Assembly (NCBI GenBank): GCA_020633555.1
Contig: JACKDL010000006.1
Coordinates: forward strand, 124,001 to 188,000
Direction: 5' to 3'
Source of the DNA: Myxococcales bacterium
GTDB taxonomy: Bacteria; Myxococcota_A; Bradymonadia; UBA7976; UBA1532
Length of the DNA stretch: 64,000 bases
Shown here: positions 37,201 through 42,577 of the stretch, piece by piece
Layout: each line of letters opens with the position of its first letter
Position numbering within the stretch: position 1 is the stretch's first letter
The notes under the pieces: generated by a model
The model's database searches: none
The model's input: only the letters and a program-made list of their open reading frames with translations
What the model was told of the DNA's origin: nothing
Made by a program: the position numbers and the translations under genes

Positions 37201-37206
37201 GGGTGA
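25273..37206 (+). CDS. gltI: Giant TPR protein (3977 residues), GltI/AgmK-like
   Basis: No signal peptide and no membrane segment, so probably cytoplasmic. Residues 1-255 are TPR-like; about 256-372 are an acidic Ala/Glu/Pro low-complexity linker; about 373-3690 are tandem helical repeats in units of roughly 70-75 residues with a recurring pattern (LDRLYxxxxxWPELLxIYxR ... LGDxxxAIxxYxxIL). By length this is some 45 double units. About 3690-3977 is a non-TPR C-terminal domain (YRHTVPLMVMTHKQLGLHKR, NNVLGYAANITRLQRLECY, ATIDNSYETRKNRLQSIVYT). In Myxococcus xanthus, GltI/AgmK is a similarly huge TPR protein of the same cluster. One uninterrupted frame of 11.9 kb; the stop overlaps rsmI (GTGA). 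Confidence 0.8.
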   Translation: MSERRRELFEAVIQDPSDREASDALEQLLVEQEEWTDLANLQVHLAEHAGDPSEASGRLRRGGEIAETRLGDARRAVELYGASLEGDPTGGVETLGRMRALLVGLEAWEDYLQVGEAEAERTADTGARAALLTEMGGILESRLGDPERAIICYQAALESDPGHAPAGHAAQRICRDAGAHEMLAQLLDFELARTEDPDRRADILAELGNLLLNQLDQAEMAQVAFSSLLELRPDDVGAKAVLESLGGLPVEAEPAADEIPDSETQAEAEGEPAEVEAEAEGEPAEVEAEAEAEAASAEPEDEPAEAEDEPAEAEAGADAGDEVQGLEADGELAAEGDASADLDAADSAAAEDEPEVEPPAEEPQAVEAPADVAARIEALRAAAAEVEGDARVALLIEAAEVSAAAGGAGPLAEIYLQAARLAPTDVTLYWKVGARLAEAPESVRAAINAGLEAAAEGAEPEYQPVLSAHQMLFAAAAMGDSKGVDFKLRDLARKSGDPALDDWQVQRLIETDKWRNVQQILADRAGGSPADARVQALREMAILAEARANDVGKAADFWRQVHQTDRTDPEARKSLVRLYPLVEKWKEYADVLELEVEAIPEHEVAAKVAGLRELIAVHSEHLRGDKKVVDFYEVLHTLDPDDEAAVEVLAEKYEGMRKWPNLIELLEQQAGRAVGAARTAVLVRIAQLYADKLRNQAEATTAFETVLAEDPENAEALEALDGMYEKRRDWDNLVEIRRKRADMSEDAAGRLAAYKELADYATKKIRRPNICLALWEQVREIAPGDKDALSALVDFYEQDKNWEALTEAIDELVDQEPDDNARAELLQKAGIVLQDRIQDQPRAVDAWKRLLAIDPEHRRAGDSLKKALIDLGEWDELQAFFGERARWDELVRILEGQVGVQDDDTVKIDLLFRSASIWRDEIGQQDRAVRSLERVLQIEPENLAGARALEPIYEENSDYRKLAGVLEVLLNHEEDPAERRGLMLRSAQLNEQHLRNVEAAFEWTRRVVEEHPGDADAHAELERLGGLTRQWGVVHDELVGALGRIQMGEGGDDAESAQLRVQLTLARILDEEMGALEDALSRYHEALDLEPENTQALDAVEALYTRMANWPELLGILDRKLAVADDVAQRKALLRKQGTIYEEQLDDAASAVERYRSIVAEDDGDLEALESLHRLYEQSEQYDELHDVLLRELQIANLGEGGDPVALKMAVGQIELTYLGRTADAVRQFRDILESDPEHEGARVALEGLLDDPEHRASAAIILEPIYQAQRDWEALARGLEIRLEETAEIERRVELLERIGTLHVERTADITRAFDAFARMLRETPDSRIALQKLTELADAGDGWAALSGLLEEVIPDVSDEVLAQGLLGRLAEVYEVRLADVDQAIDAHRRVLDLAPEDQASIGALDRLYQRSQQWPELLSIYRRKLELLGEEAEGREALQFQIAELLENMLGDAHEAIQTYQDILSVAPENGRALTAVARLYAQEEMWAELADALNRQLELADDEADRIELRTRLGLLREQQLGNVELAIETYRAVLDTDPTNAQVIDALERLIHEPEQRAAVADMLEPIYERQDQWSKLIEVFEIQREESVDAHRKVELLHRIAGLHQDRGGDAPEAFRTYARAFQVAPGDERTIGHLHRIAEALGLWAELVDVYRGQVYDITDMAVATAVHKRVAKVLLVQVGDVEGARGHYEAAYENDDTDLEVIGALEEIYKQTAQWHELVAVLQRKSELTDEVQGKKDLFFQISAIYEDMLGDQERAVESFLAVLAVDEVDPSALDALERIYMALERWEDLLDVLQKKASLQTELSAKKDIYYVIGLAYEQELEDLQRAVETYTQILAWDETDQRALEALDLLYQRMESWEDLLEVLARRVETAEDPEAQLGLRHRVARLHEVELDHPAKAIEHDAAILADAPEHEPTLQALEHLVRSDRQARQAAGVLEPVFTAAGAWPRLIQVWRDLLAVVQDVPERVALLQRIGKAHEDMLADSQAAFGAYGEALREDPNVPSILEDLERVAGYGGLWAELVGLLEDEVPNVSDEQAVLGFYLRSARIFEEELSSNVEAIERFRSVMEIDPDHEKAILALDRLYLKEGMWADLAEILQLEVERAEDTARVPLLLRLGALFENNLEDVVQAIAAYRDVLDLQAQQPEAVQALERMFQVGFERPVIGELLEPIYSENEDWPRLHDLLTALLEHQLPGDDRMRAMHRLAELCLEKLGDESRGFDWYGAAFKEVPEDEHSHRELARLAGVTGRWPDLVVVYTEGLQKTQDLELVRSLSHEMATLYRERLQDDGAAETMYRYILDNIDDVDAKALRGLDTLYAEQERWPELVDILRREVDATYEPAERTAFMFRLGQTLEGRLGQIDDAVDQYTAIVDDEPTHAGALDRLEQIYLAQQTWEPLFEIYNRKTEIAADEGAKAELYAQMANLAAEFLERPHDAIDLWNQVLEIRGEDPAALVALEGLYQGNESWRDLVSVCERQVNLLQNDPEREIALYAKLGRVWGDYLEREENALENWHAVLERRPEDQEALWAVKGLYERTSDHEKIAETDHRLLDLLAADDGRRIDLFRQLGQLYQEALEKPADAISAWTNVLAIAAYDPEAIDALEELYAGTEDWASCVEILDRKAEITQDPYDKVSILFRIADMYREQLGDAAGAQSALRRVLEVQRDSLDAYEQLETLYQDGEQWEDLVTLLLGRLELTQDAFERQEAFQRIAKTFEQRLGLIDNAFLVLGQAFDESRDDERFGDELERLAGETGQWTELVTLYENVLQAMGTVPQSVPLHLRVAGWYDTKLEQAQHAGTHYQYVLAIEPENVAALTALELLLERYQNWPKVAEVLEKKVELLIDPEERKASLQKLAQTYENRLDRADDAIEAYRQVVQIDGGDLTTLQALERLFTFRQRWEELVEVLEQQAAVLTEDHAIVENHLTVGELFETRLGAPERAIDAYNQALGVDDKNLDAMKALEKLYTQQDRWHELLDIYEMMLQVTTDDAAKLGIYSRIAMIQEQELSDVHATIDTYEKMAVVNPADGASMRALDRLYRDTERWDDLADAYERHLEHAQGDADRIAVRTALAALYRGPISDHNKAIDALKPVLDIDPNHRPTLAALGALYAEVEDWHACIDALARESHLIHDRSELLDRQCQVGRIFQEKVGDLEQADRWFHSALEHDPNHLPALDALKDIYEQRGEYNEVVRVRKMMEAATRSFPEKAVHLFAIGAVYDKHLGDRITAIDFYEQAMDLDPQNVEAAQPLIAVYWEDKRWERAEPLLDLTLAKLGPQMELRDQQHLHYRLGFVCEKLHKEEKALTHYRHAYELDSTHLPTLQGMGELLFHREDWDRAFKIFQTMLVHHREGLAPEAIVEIFNRQGVIKLKVGERRKALDFFRKALDLEPNHRSTLERMVALHEAQGDWDDVVHYRRQLVNLLEDGQEKFQGLMAIGEVLHEQMRNTRLAIEAFEQALAVEPSSKLVLSKLLTIHEEAGNWDQAVQVLTQLAEMEADAKRQAKYFYAVGAIQRDYLKDAFTAVRTFDKALDADPSMLKAFQAIDKVLTDARDFERQDRYYRKMLKRATEAQLDNALVVKLAKALGEINRSRLQKYDEAIKAYKIALAKNPQDTDVHGIVAQLYELEGRADKAIAEYYKLIELNPRNIESYQNLRRLFMDSQRFDEAWCVCQVLTVLGQASPDERAFYEKYRSRTLTQARRPLDAQHWALINHPQKSALLDQLFMRLYRHTVPLMVMTHKQLGLHKRRDLIDPNEQTPFNNVLGYAANITRLQRLECYKAPDGAAGVQSVNLNPPAMKIGADLLSGRNLQELAFITSKQLYLMGQQHFLATIDNSYETRKNRLQSIVYTLIKTINPQASVPFHDEGLLQHFAQLPAPELNEMAKLIQKMQANPQQHLNVSKWLEMMEHSANRLGLVLANDVKSAMQVIRNETGTFSKAPTQDRIRELVLFALSENYFQLRKALGLAIG
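26041..26390 (+). repeat. Acidic low-complexity coding repeat in the TPR giant
   Basis: DNA encoding Glu/Ala/Pro/Asp runs such as EAEGEPAEVEAEAEGEPAEV and EDEPAEAEDEPAEAEA. A unit beginning GAGGCCGAGGGCGAGCC is repeated at 26070-26130, and a 24-bp unit (GAGGACGAGCCCGCTGAGGC) twice at about 26168-26215. It separates two blocks of TPRs and is likely a flexible, length-variable linker. Confidence 0.7.
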
Positions 37207-38054
37207 GCACCGCCCTCCCGGGCACCCTGTATGTGGTTGGGGTGCCCATCGGCAACCTGGAGGACATCACGCTGCGCGCGCTGCGTGTCCTCCGGGCCGT
37301 CCCCGTCATCGCCTGCGAGGACACCCGGCGCACCGGCAAGCTGCTGAGCTTGCTGGATGTGCCGCGGCCCGCGCTGGTCAGCCTGCACGATCACAACGAG
37401 GCGCAGCGGGTGGAGCCGCTGTTGGCGCGGCTGGAGGCCGGCGAGTCGGTGGCGCTCGTGAGCGACGCCGGCACGCCCGCCATCAGCGATCCAGGCTTCC
37501 GCCTGGTGCGGGCCGCCACCGAGGCCGGCCTGCCGGTCGTGCCCATCCCGGGCCCCAGCGCGGTGATCACGGCGCTGTGCGCCGCCGGCCTGCCCACCGA
37601 CCAGTTCCGCTTCGTGGGCTTCGTGCCTTCAAAGGCCGAGGGGCGGCGCAAGGCGCTGGAGGCGCTGTCCGAGGCCCGCGAGACGCTGGTGTTCTACGAG
37701 AGCCCACACCGGGTGCAGGCCTTCCTGGAGGCGGCGCGGGAGGTCCTTGGTGGCGACCGGCCGGCGGTGGTGGCGCGGGAGCTCACCAAGCGGTTCGAGG
37801 AGTTCCGCCGGGGCACCCTGGGTTCCCTGGCCGCCGACTCGGGGGTGATCCGCGGCGAGGTGGTGCTGCTGGTGGGCGGCGCACCCGAGGTGGCGCCCAC
37901 CGAGGACGACCTGGAGGCCGTGGTGGGGCGCCTGCTGGCGGCGGGCTTGAGCCCGTCTCGGGCCGCCAAGGAGGCCGCAGAGCTGACGGGGGCGCGCAAG
38001 AAGGCCGCCTACGCGTTGGCGCTGGCCCTGAGCGAGGGCGAGCCCCCGAGTTGA
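37203..38054 (+). CDS. rsmI: 16S rRNA (cytidine1402-2'-O)-methyltransferase
   Basis: 283 residues. Methylates C1402 in the ribosomal decoding centre. The tetrapyrrole-methylase fold motifs are complete: GTLYVVGVPIGNLEDITLRA at the start, ACEDTRRTGKLL, LVSLHDHNE, ALVSDAGTPAISDPGFRLVR, VPIPGPSAVITAL and FYESPHRV. The GTG overlaps the stop of the TPR giant. It has no functional link to the cluster upstream that I can see; probably read through from it. Confidence 0.95.
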   Translation: MSTALPGTLYVVGVPIGNLEDITLRALRVLRAVPVIACEDTRRTGKLLSLLDVPRPALVSLHDHNEAQRVEPLLARLEAGESVALVSDAGTPAISDPGFRLVRAATEAGLPVVPIPGPSAVITALCAAGLPTDQFRFVGFVPSKAEGRRKALEALSEARETLVFYESPHRVQAFLEAAREVLGGDRPAVVARELTKRFEEFRRGTLGSLAADSGVIRGEVVLLVGGAPEVAPTEDDLEAVVGRLLAAGLSPSRAAKEAAELTGARKKAAYALALALSEGEPPS

Positions 38055-38127
38055 AGCCGCCGGGGGGCCGGTGGCATGCTCCGGCCGCCGCGCGCGGGGA
38101 GCGCGGCGCGACCCCCGGGGGACCCCC

Positions 38128-40191
38128 ATGATCCAGCGCCTTCATCACCTGCTTCTGTTGCTGGTCGGGCTGAGCCTGACCCTGGCCGTGGGCTGCGACG
38201 ACGACTCGCCCGGCGGCGATCCCACCGATGCCCGCGTGGGCTCTCCCGCTGACGGCGGGGCGGGCGGCGCCGGCGGCGGGGGCGGGGGCAACCCCGGCGA
38301 GGTGACGCTGACGGTGACCGAGCCGGCGGACAACGCCGTGGTCAACACCCTGATGCTCCGAGTGGCCGGGACGGTCACCGGCACCTCGGCGGTGTCGGTG
38401 AACGGGGCCCCCGCCGCCGTGAGCGACGGGGCCTGGAGCGCCACGGTGAACCTGCCGGGCGACGGGCCGCACTCGATCACGGTGACGGCGGGTGCCGAGT
38501 CGGTGGTGCGCACGGTCGTGGTGGATCGTACGCCGCCCCGGGTGACCTTCCGCGCGCCTGCGCGGGCGGCGCACCTGGAGACGGACACCGTGGATCTGGC
38601 GCTGACGGCCACGGACGGTGAGAGCCCGCTGGGCGGCCTGGTCGTGGACGGGATCGAGCTGGATCCGACCAACGGGCCCGACTTCGCCTTGAACGCGCAG
38701 GGGCTGGAGCCGGGGGTGAACCTGTTCCGGGCCACGGCCACCGACGCCGCCGGCAACGCCATCAACGAGCACGTCTCGGTGCTGCACGGTGGGCTGCGCG
38801 ATCCAGAGCCGCCCGTGGGCGGGGCGCTGCGCATCCAGCTCGGGACGGCCGCTATCGACGCCCTGGAGCAGGTGGCCGTGCGGCTCATCAGCGAGCAGGA
38901 CCTGGCGGCGCTGCTGCCCAACCCGCTGCTGGAGCAGCCGGCCCGCATCAGCGTCACCAACGCCAACTGGGACAGCCTGGTGGTGGATCTGACCCCGGTG
39001 GCCGGCAAGCTGGACCTGACGGTGGCGCTGGTGGGCGTGAACATCACCGTCGAGATCGGGGTGGGCCAGAACCCCGCGCTGCCCGCGGTGGTCGGCGTGG
39101 AGCGCATCAACGTGACCGGCGCGCTGGTGCCGCGCATCGTCGAGGGGCGGCTCGAAGCGGACATCCCTGAGGATCAGCTCGAGGTCGAGCTGGTGGGGCT
39201 GATGGTGGCCCTGGACGAGATCGACGACTTCGGCGACCCCAACCAGGAGGCCAACCTGTTGGAGCAGGTCATCGGGGCGGCTCTGACCTTCGCCATCAGC
39301 GACCGGATCCCGGGCGCCCTGGAGGGGCTGCTGGGGCGGCTGGACGATCCCTTCGAGTTCTCGGTGCTGGGGGCCACGCTGGCCATCGAGCTGCTGCCCG
39401 AGGTGCTGGTGGTCAGCGAGCGTGGGCTGGGGGTGCGCATCGGCGTGGACGTGAACCTGGTGGGGGCGCCCAACCCGCCCAGCGAGCTGCCCGGCTACCT
39501 GAGCACGCCCTCGGCCTGGAACGGCGTGCCCGATACGGACCAGCTCGGCGTCGCCGTGGATGACGATCTGCTCAACGCGGTGCTCTTCCAGCTCTGGCGG
39601 TCCGGCGTGCTGCTGCCGGTCATTGATCAGGCCTTCATCCAGTCGGGCGGGCCAGAGCTGAACATCCTGGCGAACCTGCTGCAGACCATGGCGCAGGACG
39701 CCGAGCCGGGCTTCGATCGCAACACGCCGCTGGCGGCCGTGACGCGGCTGCCCCTGCCCATCGCCGTGCGGGTGCGCAAGGGCGCCGACGAGCGGATCGG
39801 GCTGGAGCTGGGCATCGCTGGCCTGGAGCTGAGCCTGCGCACCGACGACGCCGCGGCGCGCACCATCCTCGATGGCTCGGCCACGCTGCTGGTGGCCGGC
39901 GATCTGGGGGTGACGGTGGGGGCCAACAACGACCTGGGGCTGGTGCTGGAGATCCCCGAGGGCGGGTTCGCCACCGCGTTCGACGTGGTGACCGAGGCGC
40001 TCCGGGGGGCCCGCGAGGCCGCGGTCGAGGCCCGCACCGAGACCCTGCTGGACGCCATCGGCGCCTTCGTCCCCGGGCTCTTGCAGGGCCTGGCGCTGCC
40101 CACCATCGAGCTGGTGCAGTTCGGCGCGATTACGGTGGGGACGGCGCCGCAGGATCCGAACTTCCTGATCCTGGACGTCAGCGTTCAGTAG
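38128..40191 (+). CDS. Ig-like-domain surface lipoprotein
   Basis: 687 residues. Lipobox LAVGC (Cys near 23), then an acidic/Gly-rich linker (GGAGGAGGGGGG) and a bacterial Ig-like domain at about 55-140 (VTEPADNAVVNTLMLRVAGT, DGPHSITVTA) with a second at about 140-215 (VTFRAPARAAHLETDTVDLA). The remaining 450 residues are beta-rich and hydrophobic-alternating with no family I recognise (EDQLEVELVGLMVALDEIDD, LGVRIGVDVNLVG). Convergent with the next gene, 16 nt apart. Likely an outer-surface adhesin-like or structural protein. Confidence 0.75.
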   Translation: MIQRLHHLLLLLVGLSLTLAVGCDDDSPGGDPTDARVGSPADGGAGGAGGGGGGNPGEVTLTVTEPADNAVVNTLMLRVAGTVTGTSAVSVNGAPAAVSDGAWSATVNLPGDGPHSITVTAGAESVVRTVVVDRTPPRVTFRAPARAAHLETDTVDLALTATDGESPLGGLVVDGIELDPTNGPDFALNAQGLEPGVNLFRATATDAAGNAINEHVSVLHGGLRDPEPPVGGALRIQLGTAAIDALEQVAVRLISEQDLAALLPNPLLEQPARISVTNANWDSLVVDLTPVAGKLDLTVALVGVNITVEIGVGQNPALPAVVGVERINVTGALVPRIVEGRLEADIPEDQLEVELVGLMVALDEIDDFGDPNQEANLLEQVIGAALTFAISDRIPGALEGLLGRLDDPFEFSVLGATLAIELLPEVLVVSERGLGVRIGVDVNLVGAPNPPSELPGYLSTPSAWNGVPDTDQLGVAVDDDLLNAVLFQLWRSGVLLPVIDQAFIQSGGPELNILANLLQTMAQDAEPGFDRNTPLAAVTRLPLPIAVRVRKGADERIGLELGIAGLELSLRTDDAAARTILDGSATLLVAGDLGVTVGANNDLGLVLEIPEGGFATAFDVVTEALRGAREAAVEARTETLLDAIGAFVPGLLQGLALPTIELVQFGAITVGTAPQDPNFLILDVSVQ

Positions 40192-40207
40192 GCGCCAACC
40201 CGGTCGG

Positions 40208-42424
40208 TCAGCGCCGGCGGCGGCGTCGCAGGCCCAGCAAGGCCAACAGGCCGAGCAGCGGCAGCGGCGCGCCGCCCCCATCCGCCCGACAGTCGCAGCC
40301 GTCCTCCACCGGGCTGGCGCCGCCAATGGTGGCCCCGGGCACGCCCTGATCGGCGTCGATGGGCGGCAGGCCCAGATCCTCGTCGCCCACCACGCCCCGA
40401 TCGGCGCGGGGCCCCATGTCCTGAGGCTCGCCCGAGCCCGGGGTGCGGGGGCGCGGGTCCTGACCGTCCAGCAGGCCATCGTCGTCGGTGTCGTCGTCCA
40501 GCGGGTCGCTCTCGTCGGGGTCGAGCACGCCGTCCCCGTTGCGGTCCTCGGCCCCGTCCACCAGGCCGTCGCCATCGGAGTCAGCTACGGTGGGATCGGT
40601 CTCGTCCGCATCCCGCACGCCGTTGCCGTTGCGGTCTTCGACGCCGTCGGGCAGGCCATCGCCGTCCGTGTCGGGCTGGGTGGGGTCGCTGCCGTGGGTG
40701 CTGCGCCGCTCCACGCCGTCGGGCAGGCCGTCGCCGTCGGTGTCGGGGTTGTTGGGATCGGTCTCGCCGTCGTCGAGCACGCCGTCGCCGTCCAGATCCT
40801 CCTCGTCGTCGCCCAGGCCGTCCTGATCGGCGTCGCCGGACTCATCCTCACCGCCCACGCGGACCCGGGCGCGCGGCTCGAGGCAGCGGCGGCAGGTGAA
40901 GGTCTCCAGGACCGCCCGATCGGCGGCCACCCAGGTGTCGAACACCAATGGGACGTCGCGGGTGCGGCCGTCGGCGTCCCGCTCCAGCGGCTGCTGCCAG
41001 AAGCGGCGAGGCGGCTCCTGATCCGCGGGCCAGCTCGTGCCGGCCGGCAGGGTCTCGAGGGGGGCCGAGGCCAGCTCGCCCAGGACGGCGGCCAGGGCGG
41101 AGTCGTCCCAGTACATGGGGATGGGCATGGCCGGCAGATCGGCGCCGGCCTGCCGGCTGATGAGCAGCCCGCCGCCGTTGCGCTCGATGTCGTACATGGG
41201 CAGGTGGACCTCGCCCGTCACCAGCTCGAGGCGCAGGGCGTGTTCGCCGGCGGGGACCGGCCGGCCGATCTGGTCCAGACCGGCGAAGGGCACCACGTTG
41301 CGGCCCCGGGTGGCCTGGCCCGACAGCGTGGCGTCCACCGCGGGGTCGAACACGCCGTCATCGTTCACATCGAGGATCAGCCGGTAGACCCCCGGGGTCT
41401 CGGTGGTGAAGGCGAAGTTGCCGTCGTCCTGAACCCCGTCGCCGTCGGGGCTGATGCTGGGCGTGCCGGCCTCGTCCTGGAAGGTGAGATCGGCCAGCCC
41501 CGGCGGGGTGGGGGCCTCGGGCGCGGGATCGGGGTAGGCCAGGTGGATGGGGAAGCGGACGTAGGCCCGCTGCACGTCGGCCTCGCCGAACTGAGCGCAG
41601 CGTCCCTCGGCGGGATCGCCGAACTGGCACCAGGAGTGGTCGGGGCGGTCGGTGAGGCCCCGCGCGTTGGCGATGAGGGCATAGCGGAAGCCGGCCAGAT
41701 CCACGAAGTCGGCGCGGTAGACGGCGTCGCCACTGCCCGCCTCGGCCACGAGCCAGACGCTGAAGTCGGCGGCGGTGTCGAAGCCGTGAGCGTTGATCTG
41801 CCAGTGGCGGGAGAACAGGCGGCCGGCCGGGGCGGGATCGCCGTCGGGCCGGCGCACGTCCACTTCGAACCAGCGCACGCTGGCGCCGTTGTCGGTGAGG
41901 GTCTCGGGTTCGCCGGCGAGCCGAAGGACCCACGGCCCGGGCCGATCGGCCACGAGCTCGATCCACCCACGGGCGGGCCGCTCGTGGGCACAATAACCCT
42001 GCTCGGCGGTGACCGGGAACGCGTGCGCGCAGCGGCCTTCGGCGCCGGGTTCGAGGGGGGCGCCCCCGCTGGCCCAGCAGCTCATGCCCATGGGGCAGTC
42101 GCCGTCTGCGGTGCAGATCTCGGCCTCGGGGGGGAAGGCCAGCACCTCCGCGCCGGCACGGCCCGGATCCACGGGGTTGGCTTCGCCGGGCGCACGGTCG
42201 ACGGGTGTCTCGCCCACGGCGGGCTCCTGGAGGCCGTCGTCGCTGGTGCAGATGCGGAGCGTCTCGCCCGCCTCGGCCACCGTGACCTCGATGCGGGTGC
42301 CGGGCTCGACGCCCTGGACCCCGCCGAGCTGAGGCGAGCCTTCGGGCAGGGCCAGCGCGACGAACGGCACGGCGGGCAGGACAAGGGCGGGCAGGACCAC
42401 GGCGGCCAGCGGCCAACGGCGCAT
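40208..42424 (-). CDS. Exported protein with Ca-binding repeats and MYXO-CTERM-like anchor
   Basis: 738 residues. Signal peptide (residues 1-25). The N-terminal 500 residues are beta-rich with several Cys pairs and no recognised family. About 540-665 holds five or more thrombospondin type-3-like calcium repeats (DTDGDGLPDGVEDRNGNGV, DSDGDGLVDGAEDRNGDGV). The C-terminus is GCDCRADG, a Leu-rich stretch and six Arg: a MYXO-CTERM-like sorting signal, processed and surface-attached in Myxococcota. AGGAGG stands before the ATG. The repeated Asp codons give the antisense strand a long open frame, which is not a gene. Confidence 0.85.
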   Translation of the reverse strand: MRRWPLAAVVLPALVLPAVPFVALALPEGSPQLGGVQGVEPGTRIEVTVAEAGETLRICTSDDGLQEPAVGETPVDRAPGEANPVDPGRAGAEVLAFPPEAEICTADGDCPMGMSCWASGGAPLEPGAEGRCAHAFPVTAEQGYCAHERPARGWIELVADRPGPWVLRLAGEPETLTDNGASVRWFEVDVRRPDGDPAPAGRLFSRHWQINAHGFDTAADFSVWLVAEAGSGDAVYRADFVDLAGFRYALIANARGLTDRPDHSWCQFGDPAEGRCAQFGEADVQRAYVRFPIHLAYPDPAPEAPTPPGLADLTFQDEAGTPSISPDGDGVQDDGNFAFTTETPGVYRLILDVNDDGVFDPAVDATLSGQATRGRNVVPFAGLDQIGRPVPAGEHALRLELVTGEVHLPMYDIERNGGGLLISRQAGADLPAMPIPMYWDDSALAAVLGELASAPLETLPAGTSWPADQEPPRRFWQQPLERDADGRTRDVPLVFDTWVAADRAVLETFTCRRCLEPRARVRVGGEDESGDADQDGLGDDEEDLDGDGVLDDGETDPNNPDTDGDGLPDGVERRSTHGSDPTQPDTDGDGLPDGVEDRNGNGVRDADETDPTVADSDGDGLVDGAEDRNGDGVLDPDESDPLDDDTDDDGLLDGQDPRPRTPGSGEPQDMGPRADRGVVGDEDLGLPPIDADQGVPGATIGGASPVEDGCDCRADGGGAPLPLLGLLALLGLRRRRRR

Positions 42425-42577
42425 CGGCTTCCTCCTGGTGGGCGGGCGGCTGCGGTGGACCCCCCGGGTTGGCTATGCTGGCGCCATGCGCGCGCCGAAG
42501 TCCACCCCGGCCTTTCGCTGCCCCGGGCGGGGCGTGAGGGGCCGCCGGGGGTGGGGCGGCGCGTTGGGGGCGACACG

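Noticed and set aside
40694..42577. A much longer N-terminus for MopE-type lipoprotein A (frame open from 40694)
   Set aside because: That part is antisense to the MYXO-CTERM protein gene; a signal peptide with lipobox starts at 42578.
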